Below are positions 1 through 8,237 of a DNA stretch of 64,000 nt, one piece after another. Both the position numbers and the translations under genes were made by a program. This DNA is from Candidatus Planktophila lacus (lineage in GTDB: Bacteria; Actinomycetota; Actinomycetes; Nanopelagicales; Nanopelagicaceae): NCBI RefSeq assembly GCF_002288385.1, contig NZ_CP016783.1, forward strand, positions 372,001-436,000. The letters run 5' to 3'. Each line of letters opens with the position of its first letter. Position 1 is the first letter of the stretch. The notes beneath the pieces are model-generated. The model saw nothing but the letters and a program-made list of their open reading frames with translations, ran no database searches and was not told the DNA's origin.

Positions 1-1341
1 GAAACGAACCGTTCCTGTCACAACTGGTTTGCCATCTGGGCGAGTTACATCAACTTCTAACGTCACAGGTTTATCACTGGTCGTAAATTTCAAATTCTTA
101 AATACCAATGTGCTTGTTTCATTGATTGGCATTTGATCAACTACTTCGGGAAACCAACTTCCCTTGACCAAATCTAAGAAGGCGCTTGGCTCGCCTCGGA
201 ATACATTTAAATCAAGGCGCGATCCGGGAACTCCATACTTTGGTGCGATACCGCAGGAAGAGTATTGCCAGATGATCCATTGTGATGAGCAGTTAGCAGC
301 GGTCCAAGAGTGCACATAGCAACCGCCTTCCTTAAGCCCAGGTTGTCCAAGTGGATCGGCGGGATCAATTCCATATTGCGCCAGCCAGAGTGGATATTGG
401 CGCAGCTCGTTATCACGGACCATCGCACCTTCCAAGAAGCTCGGGTATGAATACAAGATTGGCATACGGTCGGTTTTTTCGCGCAGCACTTTAAGGAAAG
501 TTTTTGCCCAGAGAGTTATCTGCGCCTTTGGTAGATATCTGGCACAAGTTTTCCCAGACAGGCGCACACAGTTATTCTCTAAATCAAGCGCATAAGGAAG
601 GTCGCGATCGTTGTAGCCGCCAAGTGCGCCGAGGCGCCAGATAACTTTCTGAGCTTGGGTTTGCGCATCAGTTATTACTTCAGCATCTGTCTTTACATCT
701 GGCAAAACCGCATAATGGTAGAAACCGGTATACATTCCTGCAGCCTGCGCCGCCAATCTATCCATGATCACATATTTCAAGGCAAGCGCATCTGCTTCAT
801 CGCGAGAATCCGATGCTTTGATCATTACAAAGCGCATTCCAGCGCTGTACTTCTTAACAAAATCAATCGGTGCGCCATTCGGATGTTGCCATCGACTTAC
901 ATCAGAGCCATGGATTCGCCCGCCTGGACCGAGCTGATCAATCATTACTGTTGATGAAGCGCTAGAAATTTCAGGAACAGAGCGCACTGTTATCTCACGG
1001 ATATTTGAGTAAATACTCTTTGAGCCTATTTTTACCTTGGCGCGATATTTAACTTGGGCATTTAGCGCGGTCGCAACAGCGACAACTTTCCAAGTTCCCA
1101 CCCGCGCTGTTCTAGTTTGAAATCTCGTATCTTGCCATTTGCCATTTAACTGGATCTGGATCTCTACCTTTACCGCAGATTTTGCCGGCTTTAGATTTCC
1201 GTAGAGAGTGACAACTGGTTCTTCTCCACCCGGAGTTTGAAGGACGGTCAGGCTCAACTTTGAGGTAGCAGCGTTACTTGAAACAGTTTGAATTGAGAAG
1301 AGCGCAAGGCTCATGACAAGCACCGAAATTATTTTTTTCAA
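1..1341 (-). CDS. Secreted GH25 (lysozyme-like) protein, partial at left edge
   Basis: A reading frame stays open from 1341 to the window edge (447 codons seen, C-terminus missing). The first ~24 residues look like a Sec signal peptide (KKIISVLVMSLALF, then SNA-A). Residues ~25-120 read like an Ig/fibronectin-type beta domain. From ~145 comes a glycoside hydrolase 25 fold: GSDVSRWQ (145-152), the acidic pair in ALDLENN (~251-257), PLWLAQYG (~317-324) and WIIWQYSSCG (~355-364). GH25 enzymes cut the MurNAc-GlcNAc bond of peptidoglycan, so a role in wall turnover or attack on other cells is inferred. The start is TTG at 1341, which overlaps the TGA stop of the upstream gene and has GAGG 8 nt before it. 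This fits translational coupling. Confidence 0.85.
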   Translation of the reverse strand, partial: MKKIISVLVMSLALFSIQTVSSNAATSKLSLTVLQTPGGEEPVVTLYGNLKPAKSAVKVEIQIQLNGKWQDTRFQTRTARVGTWKVVAVATALNAQVKYRAKVKIGSKSIYSNIREITVRSVPEISSASSTVMIDQLGPGGRIHGSDVSRWQHPNGAPIDFVKKYSAGMRFVMIKASDSRDEADALALKYVIMDRLAAQAAGMYTGFYHYAVLPDVKTDAEVITDAQTQAQKVIWRLGALGGYNDRDLPYALDLENNCVRLSGKTCARYLPKAQITLWAKTFLKVLREKTDRMPILYSYPSFLEGAMVRDNELRQYPLWLAQYGIDPADPLGQPGLKEGGCYVHSWTAANCSSQWIIWQYSSCGIAPKYGVPGSRLDLNVFRGEPSAFLDLVKGSWFPEVVDQMPINETSTLVFKNLKFTTSDKPVTLEVDVTRPDGKPVVTGTVRF

Positions 1342-1610
1342 GCTAATTCCTCAATTTCAATCGAAGTAGATAGAACTTCTTGGATTGAGGCCTTAAGTGA
1401 GTTCTCTAGCTTTACTCTCGTCGGAGAGTATTCATGCCCACCAGAGAATTTGCGGGCATCAGAGAAATCCAATTTCAAGGTAGTTCCGTCGAATTCGGCA
1501 AGGCGAGCATCGAAGTAGGCGATCCAAGCGACGCGATCATGCGACTCAAGATGGTCTAAAACATCATTCCACCGGCTACGAAGTTCGGCCAAAGTAAGGG
1601 AAGTGGACAT
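1338..1610 (-). CDS. Stand-alone protein resembling the DnaX (gamma/tau) C-terminal domain
   Basis: 90 residues, no signal peptide or membrane segment. The pattern LRSRWNDVLDHLESHDRVAW, followed by FDGTTLKLDF and a helical tail, resembles the C-terminal domain of actinobacterial DNA polymerase III gamma/tau, where RxxWxxVLExVKxxxRxAW and a short beta strand recur. Here it stands alone without the AAA+ ATPase part. Function is unknown; a clamp-loader or polymerase-binding role would be a guess. A TAAAGT hexamer 7 nt before the ATG and no Shine-Dalgarno suggest a leaderless mRNA. The GH25 gene follows in an overlapping arrangement. Confidence 0.6.
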   Translation of the reverse strand: MSTSLTLAELRSRWNDVLDHLESHDRVAWIAYFDARLAEFDGTTLKLDFSDARKFSGGHEYSPTRVKLENSLKASIQEVLSTSIEIEELA

Positions 1611-1617
1611 GGCACAA

Positions 1618-1623
1618 ACTTTA
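1618..1623 (-). promoter_or_regulatory. Leaderless -10 element (TAAAGT) for the 90-residue gene
   Basis: On the minus strand TAAAGT is followed by exactly 7 nt (TTGTGCC) and then ATG at 1610. There is no AGG-type ribosome binding site. Transcription would begin at or next to the A of ATG. Confidence 0.5.
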
Positions 1624-1647
1624 GTGGCTGCGTTAAATAAGTTAGAG

Positions 1648-2322
1648 CTAGTGGCGCGGTGCGCCGATCCATTTGAAGTATTCGCCAGTTAAAACAACGC
1701 GCAAATTCTGTGCCCTATCTGGGAGTACTTGTAAATGCTGTGCGATTCGGGCGACTATCTGTTCTACCGATTTCTCGCTGACAACCCGCACCTTTGCTAT
1801 CTCAGAGTTACTCAAACCTTTAGCGAGTAAGCGGAAGGTCTCGATCTGTATATCTGTGAATTCATTGAGAATAGATGAAAAGGAGTTCTCGTGCAGAGAG
1901 CCATGGCTATCTACCCAGGCCATCTTTTCCTTGGCATCTACCGCTGCAATCGAACGCACGATCGAGTGGCTAACGACGGTAAGGTCTGCGATTGATTTCT
2001 TTAAAACTATCTGCGCACCTTGTGGAATCTGTTTCTCAACTAATCCGAGCAGACGTAGATCAGGGCAGGCCGTAATCAACACAACGCCGAGTGAGGGATT
2101 TACTTTTCTAAACTTATTTATCAAGGCAAGTGCTTCAGCACCAGCAAATTGCAAATCAATTAGCGCTACTTGAGGCGATAGAAATTTATATAAATTTTCG
2201 GCGATTTCCGTGGTACTTGCTTCTGCTACAACATTTACTGAATGCAAACGAAGCGCTGCGCTAAGAGTTGCTAACTCAAAGGCATCATCGCTTGCAACGA
2301 GAACTGTTGGAGAATTAGGCAC
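1648..2322 (-). CDS. Response regulator, REC plus LuxR-type helix-turn-helix
   Basis: 224 residues. The N-terminal receiver domain has the acidic pair D12-D13, the phospho-acceptor D56 (ALIDLQF), T84 and K108/K109. The C-terminal domain (~160-215) holds a LuxR/NarL-type HTH: LLAKGLSNSEIAKVRVVSEK, followed by a recognition helix. It should be a DNA-binding regulator controlled by phosphorylation. No histidine kinase lies nearby, so it is an orphan here. The start codon is GTG at 2322; TACCTT sits 5 nt upstream, so it may also be near-leaderless. The target genes are not evident from the sequence. Confidence 0.85.
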   Translation of the reverse strand: MPNSPTVLVASDDAFELATLSAALRLHSVNVVAEASTTEIAENLYKFLSPQVALIDLQFAGAEALALINKFRKVNPSLGVVLITACPDLRLLGLVEKQIPQGAQIVLKKSIADLTVVSHSIVRSIAAVDAKEKMAWVDSHGSLHENSFSSILNEFTDIQIETFRLLAKGLSNSEIAKVRVVSEKSVEQIVARIAQHLQVLPDRAQNLRVVLTGEYFKWIGAPRH

Positions 2323-2402
2323 AACTCAAGGTAGTGCATCGGTGATGTCAGGGTGAAGTGAAACTTTAAATTAATTCAAAGAAATAAACTCTGGGGCTAG
2401 CC

Positions 2403-3242
2403 CTACTTTATTATTTTTCGAATTGCTTCAGGAATAAACTCAATAATTGATGAAGATGAGATGGGGGCATCCTTAGATGCTAAAAGTGCAGCGCTATTGT
2501 GAATAAATGCGCCAGTTGCAGCAACGCGCGCTAAATTATTTTCATCATTTAAAATTTCAATGTAATTTGTTGCAAGAAGCGCGCCAATTATTCCTGCTAA
2601 TACATCTCCACTTCCGGCTGTGGCGAGCCACGGTGTTGCTTTTGGAAGTTCAATTAAAAAATCTGGTTGCGCAATATATGTGGTTGAACCTTTCAAAAGG
2701 ACTGTAACACCTAACTTGTCAGTAGCAACCATCGACCACTTTTTAGGATCTGCTTCAATCGCCTCTGAAGAGACCTGAATACCGCGCTTAGCGAGCAGCT
2801 TTGCGAGTTCTCCAGCGTGAGGAGTTATCAAAGTGGGCTGAGTTAACTTCCTGGCCCAGTCCAGCGCACCTGCATCAAGAACTGTCGGCACGCTCTGTGC
2901 GCTCATTAACTTAAACCAACGGTGGCGTAGCCATGTTGTGTAATCGCTATATTTCTTATCGCTCACACCTGATCCAACGAGCCAAGCATCGACTTTTCCT
3001 GGTTGAACCAGCGCTTCTGGAGCAGCGTGCAGGACAAGGTGAGCCAGTCCAGATGAACTATGGAAGCGCAGAACCCCAAGGCCAGTCGCCAGCGCTGCCT
3101 TTGAAGTTAATACAGCAGCGCCTGGAAACTGCGCAGATCCAGTTATTACTCCAAGGGTTCCGCGTGAATATTTATGATCTAACGCGCTTGGAACGATGAT
3201 GTGCTTCTTTGAATCTTTAGCAGTCCAACGTTGGCTCTTCAT
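2403..3242 (-). CDS. nnrD: ADP-dependent (S)-NAD(P)H-hydrate dehydratase
   Basis: 279 residues matching the ribokinase-like NnrD/CARKD domain: YSRGTLGVITGSAQFPGAA (~25-43), the LITPHAGELAKLL loop (~138-150) and the nucleotide-binding GSGDVLAG (210-217). It repairs hydrated NADH/NADPH back to the active cofactor. Many bacteria fuse this domain to the NnrE epimerase; here the epimerase half is absent and is not found elsewhere in the window. The ATG at 3242 lies 7 nt after a TAAGAT -10 on the minus strand, so the mRNA is probably leaderless. Confidence 0.92.
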   Translation of the reverse strand: MKSQRWTAKDSKKHIIVPSALDHKYSRGTLGVITGSAQFPGAAVLTSKAALATGLGVLRFHSSSGLAHLVLHAAPEALVQPGKVDAWLVGSGVSDKKYSDYTTWLRHRWFKLMSAQSVPTVLDAGALDWARKLTQPTLITPHAGELAKLLAKRGIQVSSEAIEADPKKWSMVATDKLGVTVLLKGSTTYIAQPDFLIELPKATPWLATAGSGDVLAGIIGALLATNYIEILNDENNLARVAATGAFIHNSAALLASKDAPISSSSIIEFIPEAIRKIIK

Positions 3243-3248
3243 GAACGC

Positions 3249-3255
3249 TATCTTA
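3249..3255. promoter_or_regulatory. Overlapping divergent -10 elements (nnrD / oxidoreductase)
   Basis: The 7-bp stretch TATCTTA reads TATCTT on the plus strand (3249-3254) and TAAGAT on the minus strand (3255-3250). The minus reading ends 7 nt before the nnrD ATG. The plus reading ends 8 nt before an in-frame TTG (3263) of the divergent oxidoreductase. One DNA element could therefore serve both directions. Confidence 0.45.
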
Positions 3256-3298
3256 CGCCTGATTGGCTAAAGCCAATTTTGCAAGTATTGTCCCCGTT

Positions 3299-4276
3299 AT
3301 GGAAAAAGCACAAGGAAAAGTACGTTGGGGATTTATCGGCGCAGGTTACATTGCAAAGTTAGCGCTATATCCAGCCTTACTAAACTCAAAAGATGGTGAG
3401 ATCTATGCCGTTGGCGCAAAAGATCGCGAAAGAGGGCTAGCACTCTCACCTTCAGGTTTGGTTTACACCGACTATGACGAACTCCTTGCCGATCCAAAGG
3501 TAGAGGCGATCTACATCTCGCTCCCAAATTCACTTCACATCGAATGGTCAATCAAGGCGATGCGTGCTGGAAAGCATGTGCTCTGTGAAAAGCCTGCTGC
3601 GATGAACGTTGCACAGTTAAAGGAAGCAATTGCTGTTGCAAATGAAACCGGCTTGATCTTTATGGAGGCGAGCTGGAACCGCTGGCATCCGCGCACTCTG
3701 CGCCTTAAAGAGATTGTTGAATCAGGTTTGATTGGTGAAGTAAAGACAATTCGCTCCGCATTTACTTATGACGGTTTAGACCCCGCAAATATCCGTGCGA
3801 TCTACGAACTTGGTGGTGGCGGGCTTTACGACCTCGGACCTTATTCAGTTGCCGCTCCTATCTGGTTAATGGACTTTGCACCAGTAAGCAATATAAAGAC
3901 AGATGTGAAATGGCATCCAGGTGGATGCGATGAAACAGTTACAACATCATTTGATATCGGCGGAGCGCGCGCTGAGGCGCTGACTTCGATGAATACTCCC
4001 AACACTCTTTACTTTGATGTCGTTGGCACAAAGGGTCGAGTCTCAATGACCGGAAACGATGCCTTTAACTCGCATAACAAACCAAGCACCTTGGAAGTTG
4101 AAGTTGATGGAAAGGTAACGGTTGAAAACTTTGCCGCCTGCGATCCTTACCAACTAATGGCTGATGCTATGTCGCGCCGGATTCGCGGGGGAGAAGGTTG
4201 GCTTATGCCACATTCTCAATCGATCGCTTTCGCAGAAGTCTTTGAGCGAGCCTTTGAGGTAATGGGACGACCTTAA
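3299..4276 (+). CDS. Gfo/Idh/MocA family oxidoreductase
   Basis: About 325 residues from ATG 3299. The frame is open back to TTG 3263, which would add 12 residues. A Rossmann motif GFIGAGYIAK lies near the N-terminus, then the family signature GKHVLCEKP and a C-terminal alpha/beta substrate domain. It is an NAD(P)-dependent dehydrogenase of sugar-like or diol substrates; the closest look is the dihydrodiol dehydrogenase-like branch, but the substrate cannot be read from sequence. ATG 3299 puts the Rossmann fold at the usual distance, but neither start has a Shine-Dalgarno site. It ends 3 bp before the acetoacetyl-CoA synthetase gene, so the two are probably co-transcribed. Confidence 0.85.
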   Translation: MEKAQGKVRWGFIGAGYIAKLALYPALLNSKDGEIYAVGAKDRERGLALSPSGLVYTDYDELLADPKVEAIYISLPNSLHIEWSIKAMRAGKHVLCEKPAAMNVAQLKEAIAVANETGLIFMEASWNRWHPRTLRLKEIVESGLIGEVKTIRSAFTYDGLDPANIRAIYELGGGGLYDLGPYSVAAPIWLMDFAPVSNIKTDVKWHPGGCDETVTTSFDIGGARAEALTSMNTPNTLYFDVVGTKGRVSMTGNDAFNSHNKPSTLEVEVDGKVTVENFAACDPYQLMADAMSRRIRGGEGWLMPHSQSIAFAEVFERAFEVMGRP

Positions 4277-4279
4277 TTA

Positions 4280-6172
4280 ATGTCTTCACCTCTTTGGAGC
4301 CCAGGTAAATCCAATAACCCCTCGCTCATTAAATTAAATGAGCTGGCAAAGGCGAAGGATTTTTCAGAACTTCATAAGTGGTCGATAGATAACTCTGCTG
4401 ACTTTTGGCGCTTTGTTGTAAGTGATTCAGAAATAGTCGGCGATTTTGGAGACACTGCAATCTCTGGCTCTGGTTTTTTTCAAACTGAATTCTTTCCAGG
4501 TGCCAAGTTAAATGTAGTCGATACCTTACTTAAGGGAGATCCCGACCAAATAGTTATAACTGAGATCTCCGAATCTGGGCAGCGCCGCACATTTACAAGA
4601 AGTGAAGTCAGGAAGTTAGCTAACCAAGTCGCACAGTCGCTATTGAGCGCTGGTGTTGTAGAAGGTGATGTAGTTGCAGCCTGCGTAGCAAATACCGCAG
4701 ATGTGGTTTCTTTTGCTCTTGGTGCGCTCAAAATTGGTGCGATCTTCTCAAGTACTTCTGCAGATTTCGGTGCGGCAACCGTTTTAGATCGTTTTCAGCA
4801 GATATCTCCAAAGGTGCTGTTAGTTACTTCAGGCTATGAGTACAACGGCAAGCAGATAGATTGTCTAGAAAAAGTCAGTGAAATTGTTGCTGGCCTGCCT
4901 TCGCTAGTTAAAGTTGTTTCTATCGGATCAAAACCTAATCCATATCTTTCATTTACTGAGTGGCTCAGTTCAAGTGATGGAACGACTGAGATATCAGTTA
5001 AGGGTTCCTTTAGTCGCCCTGGATTTATCCTCTTTTCATCTGGAACTACAGGTAAGCCGAAGTGCATTGTTCATAGCGCAGCAGGTGTTCTGCTTAAGAC
5101 TTTAAGTGAACAGCGTTACCACCTAGATATTCGCGATGGGGATAAAGTCTTTTACTTCACTACTTGTGGCTGGATGATGTGGAACTGGTTGGTTGCCTCT
5201 CTTGCAACTGGAGCTGGCATTGTTTTATTCGATGGAAATCCAATGCATCCGGCACCTGAAAGGCTCTTTGATATCGCAGAACAGGAAGAGCTAACCTTTC
5301 TTGGAGTTTCTGCAAAGTACATAGATTCACTCCGTAAGATCGAACTTAAGGCGAGCAATTCACACGATCTTTCAAAGTTAAGAACTCTTGCATCTACTGG
5401 TTCACCGCTTAGCCACGAAGGTTTTTCTTACATCTATGGTTCGGTCTCGCCAACAGTTCACCTGGCATCAATTTCTGGCGGCACCGATATTTGTGGCTGC
5501 TTTATGTTGGGCTGGCCAGAACTCCCGGTCTTTGCAGGGCAGATACAAGTTCCCGCGCTCGGCATGGATGTGCAAGTTTTGAATTCGGATGCAAGCCTGA
5601 CAAAACCTGGAGATAAAGGCGAGTTAGTTTGCGCCAGTACATTTCCTTCTGCACCACTCTTCTTCTGGGGCGATAAGGAAAATGAGAAATACCTGGCCTC
5701 TTACTTTGAAAAGTTTCCAGATATCTGGACCCACGGAGACTTTGTTGAGCCAACCCAAGAATCTGGTTTCATCATGCATGGAAGATCTGATGCAACGTTG
5801 AATGTTGCAGGTGTGCGAATTGGAACGGCTGAGATATATCGAATTACCGAGGAATTTGAAGAAGTTCTAGAAAGTTTGGCGGTAGCTCAGAAATACGAGA
5901 GCGATACGCGAGTACTTCTCTTCCTTAAATTAAAGCCAGGCTCCGAACTGACAGATGCCTTTTCCGATCAAATAAAGAAAGCGCTAAAGCAGAAAGCGAG
6001 CCCGCGCCATGTGCCGGCTTTGATATTGCAGGCGCCAGATTTTCCTAGAACTAAGAGTGGAAAATTGGTGGAGTTAGCGGTTACGAGAGCGGTAAATAAA
6101 GAGCCAATCGATAACTTAGGAGCGTTAGCCAATCCTGATTGTCTGGAATGGTTTAAAGACTTAAATCTTTAA
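4280..6172 (+). CDS. Acetoacetyl-CoA synthetase
   Basis: 630 residues, the usual length for acetoacetate-CoA ligase of the ANL adenylating family. Visible features are an N-terminal WSPG segment, the ATP-binding loop LFSSGTTGKPKCIVH (~250-265), the family-specific TTCGWMMWNW (~294-303) and the C-terminal catalytic lysine region PRTKSGKLVE (~590-600). It activates acetoacetate to acetoacetyl-CoA with ATP (6.2.1.16), feeding ketone-body-type carbon into central metabolism. It follows the oxidoreductase by 3 bp. Its 3' end overlaps the convergent gene on the minus strand by 20 bp with no terminator. Confidence 0.9.
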   Translation: MSSPLWSPGKSNNPSLIKLNELAKAKDFSELHKWSIDNSADFWRFVVSDSEIVGDFGDTAISGSGFFQTEFFPGAKLNVVDTLLKGDPDQIVITEISESGQRRTFTRSEVRKLANQVAQSLLSAGVVEGDVVAACVANTADVVSFALGALKIGAIFSSTSADFGAATVLDRFQQISPKVLLVTSGYEYNGKQIDCLEKVSEIVAGLPSLVKVVSIGSKPNPYLSFTEWLSSSDGTTEISVKGSFSRPGFILFSSGTTGKPKCIVHSAAGVLLKTLSEQRYHLDIRDGDKVFYFTTCGWMMWNWLVASLATGAGIVLFDGNPMHPAPERLFDIAEQEELTFLGVSAKYIDSLRKIELKASNSHDLSKLRTLASTGSPLSHEGFSYIYGSVSPTVHLASISGGTDICGCFMLGWPELPVFAGQIQVPALGMDVQVLNSDASLTKPGDKGELVCASTFPSAPLFFWGDKENEKYLASYFEKFPDIWTHGDFVEPTQESGFIMHGRSDATLNVAGVRIGTAEIYRITEEFEEVLESLAVAQKYESDTRVLLFLKLKPGSELTDAFSDQIKKALKQKASPRHVPALILQAPDFPRTKSGKLVELAVTRAVNKEPIDNLGALANPDCLEWFKDLNL

Positions 6173-7322
6173 CGCGTTCCCAAGTACGTGAACTCCAAGA
6201 GTTAATCAGCGCCTGCTGCACGCTGACCACATCAACTGCCTCTTTAAAGCTCTGTCCGAACTTTGTGCCTTCAGCAATTGATTGCATAAATGAATAATCT
6301 TCAATCGCAACTAGATCTTCAAAGCCAATCGCGTTAGCTTGTCCCGGAACGAAAGCGCCATGGAATGGGAAGCGATCTCCGCCATAAATAGTGGTGTAGC
6401 CAGTGTTTAGCGAAGTACCTAACTCGTAGTACTGAAGTTCATTTATCTTCTCTAGGTTCCACATCAGCGAGCCCTTAGTGCCGTAAATTTCAAAGGCGTT
6501 CTGGCTCTCTGGGCCAACCACCGTGCGACTTACTTCAAATGTTCCTGTCGCACCGTTTTCAAATGTGCAGAGCATTGATGCAAAGTCTTCGTTTTCAACA
6601 TCGCCCTTTGGATCAGTTGCCTTACCGCGTGAGTAATGTCCGGCGTTGCCACTTGGTAGCGGGCGTTGCTTAATCGTGGTGTTCTGCATTCCAACTACTT
6701 CAGAGATGCCACCAACTAAGAACTGCGCCATGGAAACGCTATGGCTAAGAATGTCGCTAGATACTCCGTAACCAGCATCGGCAAGTTTAAATCTCCAAGT
6801 TAAAAGACCGAGTTCGTCACTTCCATACATACTTAAGAAGCGACCGCGGTAATGTGTAATTTCGCCAAGGGCGCCACTGGCAATGAGATTCTTTGCATGA
6901 AGCACTAGAGGCGCCCAGACATAGTTATATCCAACGCCAGTTGGTACGCCAGCGGCAGTGGCTAACTTGTATGCCTGAACTGTCTGTTCTGGCTTTCCAC
7001 CAATTGGCTTTTCGCTAAATACTGCTTTGCCAGCCTTCGTTGCTGCTTCAATCATTGGCAGGTGCAACATATTTGGCGCGGTAACCCAGACAGCATCAAC
7101 ATCATCTGCAGTTGCCGCTTCCATCCAATCGCCGGTTGCGCGCTTAAATCCGTAATCTGCAACGGCGCTCTTCTGGCGAGCAGGATCTACATCTGCACAA
7201 ACCTGCAAGACAGGTTCAAATGAACGATCTGGAAATAGTGAAGGAATACGCAGCGCAGAACGTGAATGCGCCTGTCCCATCCAACCTAACCCAAGGACGG
7301 CGATGCGGATCTCTCTCTTCAT
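6153..7322 (-). CDS. Gfo/Idh/MocA family oxidoreductase in the iol cluster
   Basis: 389 residues, a long member of the family. It has the N-terminal Rossmann motif AVLGLGWMGQAHSR and the AVFSEKPIGG signature, then a large C-terminal domain containing TWRFKLADAGYG and SDILSHSVS, typical of inositol/sugar dehydrogenases. It is last in the minus-strand run iolC-aldolase-iolB-this gene and starts directly after the iolB stop, with AAAGG upstream of its ATG. An inositol- or inosose-related dehydrogenase is the likely role from context; the exact substrate is not shown. The 3' end overlaps the convergent synthetase gene by 20 bp. Confidence 0.85.
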   Translation of the reverse strand: MKREIRIAVLGLGWMGQAHSRSALRIPSLFPDRSFEPVLQVCADVDPARQKSAVADYGFKRATGDWMEAATADDVDAVWVTAPNMLHLPMIEAATKAGKAVFSEKPIGGKPEQTVQAYKLATAAGVPTGVGYNYVWAPLVLHAKNLIASGALGEITHYRGRFLSMYGSDELGLLTWRFKLADAGYGVSSDILSHSVSMAQFLVGGISEVVGMQNTTIKQRPLPSGNAGHYSRGKATDPKGDVENEDFASMLCTFENGATGTFEVSRTVVGPESQNAFEIYGTKGSLMWNLEKINELQYYELGTSLNTGYTTIYGGDRFPFHGAFVPGQANAIGFEDLVAIEDYSFMQSIAEGTKFGQSFKEAVDVVSVQQALINSWSSRTWERVKDLSL

Positions 7323-8222
7323 TTACTTACCTTTCCATACTTTTCCATTTGCGGAAGTCATTGGACAACGTGGATCTTGTACTTGATCGTTCCAAGAATC
7401 TCGGATCCAATGATGTGCTGGATCATCACAGAAAGCCATGCTGCGCTCTGGTGCAGGCCCGGCCATAACGTTTAAGAAATACATTGGATATTCAGGTGAG
7501 GCAATTGATGGGCCGTGATAACCGTGAGGCACAACGTAGGTATCTCTATCGTGCAAGGTAACAGTTTCATCGACAGTTTCATCTACGGTGTAAACATGGA
7601 AAAAGCCAACACCTTCAGGATCTCCGTGATCTGATCCATCTTTGCCGATCTGGAAGTAATAAACCTCTTCGTTAATTGTTGGGCAACCAGGGAACTTATC
7701 GTGGCGATGTGGAGGCCATGAAGAGAGATTTCCTCCCGGTGTTAAGACTTCACATACGAGAATCTTGTGGCATTGGGTAAAGCTAGTTGGAGTTGCAATG
7801 TTATTAACCTGACGAGTTGCCTTGCCTGAACCGCGTACTTCAACCTGAACTTGTTCAGCAGGTGTGTAGCAGACTGGGAATTTCTCACTGGCTTGTGCGG
7901 TAAGTAGTGCGATCTCACCAGATTTACCACTAAAGGAAACCTTTGAACCAACTGGGAGATAGATCCAATCTGAAACTGCTGCAAATACACCAGTTCTACC
8001 TTTTAGAGCAAGCGCCTGACCATCAACCGATACTGAAACGTTTTGTGTTGAAAGCGGAAGTAGAACACCTTCGCAACCGTTTAATTCAACGCTAAACTCA
8101 GATTTAGTTGCGAAGTTGTAGGTATAGAAACCGCAGAATTCCCAGCCAGAATCTTTTGGCGTCAATGAGATTTCATGTTCAGCAGTCTTCAGCGTGCCTG
8201 CGGGTTTATACCAATTACTCAT
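7323..8222 (-). CDS. iolB: 5-deoxy-glucuronate isomerase
   Basis: 299 residues with the two-cupin IolB architecture. Diagnostic stretches are CEVLTPGGNLSSWPPHRHDK with PTINEEVYYFQ (metal-binding His/Glu set) and TYVVPHGYHGP in the C-terminal half, followed by YFLNVMAGPAPERSM. It converts 5-deoxy-D-glucuronate to 2-deoxy-5-keto-D-gluconate in myo-inositol breakdown; its product is the substrate of IolC encoded upstream. Neighbours on both sides belong to the same run with short gaps, so an operon is likely. Confidence 0.93.
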   Translation of the reverse strand: MSNWYKPAGTLKTAEHEISLTPKDSGWEFCGFYTYNFATKSEFSVELNGCEGVLLPLSTQNVSVSVDGQALALKGRTGVFAAVSDWIYLPVGSKVSFSGKSGEIALLTAQASEKFPVCYTPAEQVQVEVRGSGKATRQVNNIATPTSFTQCHKILVCEVLTPGGNLSSWPPHRHDKFPGCPTINEEVYYFQIGKDGSDHGDPEGVGFFHVYTVDETVDETVTLHDRDTYVVPHGYHGPSIASPEYPMYFLNVMAGPAPERSMAFCDDPAHHWIRDSWNDQVQDPRCPMTSANGKVWKGK

Positions 8223-8237
8223 TTGATTTATCCATTT

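Noticed and set aside
655-954. Plus-strand open frame of 99 codons
   Set aside because: It is antisense to the GH25 gene, whose motifs are clear on the other strand; no family pattern.
3263-3298. TTG 3263 as firm start of the oxidoreductase
   Set aside because: The TATCTT element is 8 nt away rather than 6-7 and TTG is a poor leaderless start; ATG 3299 is preferred but not proven.
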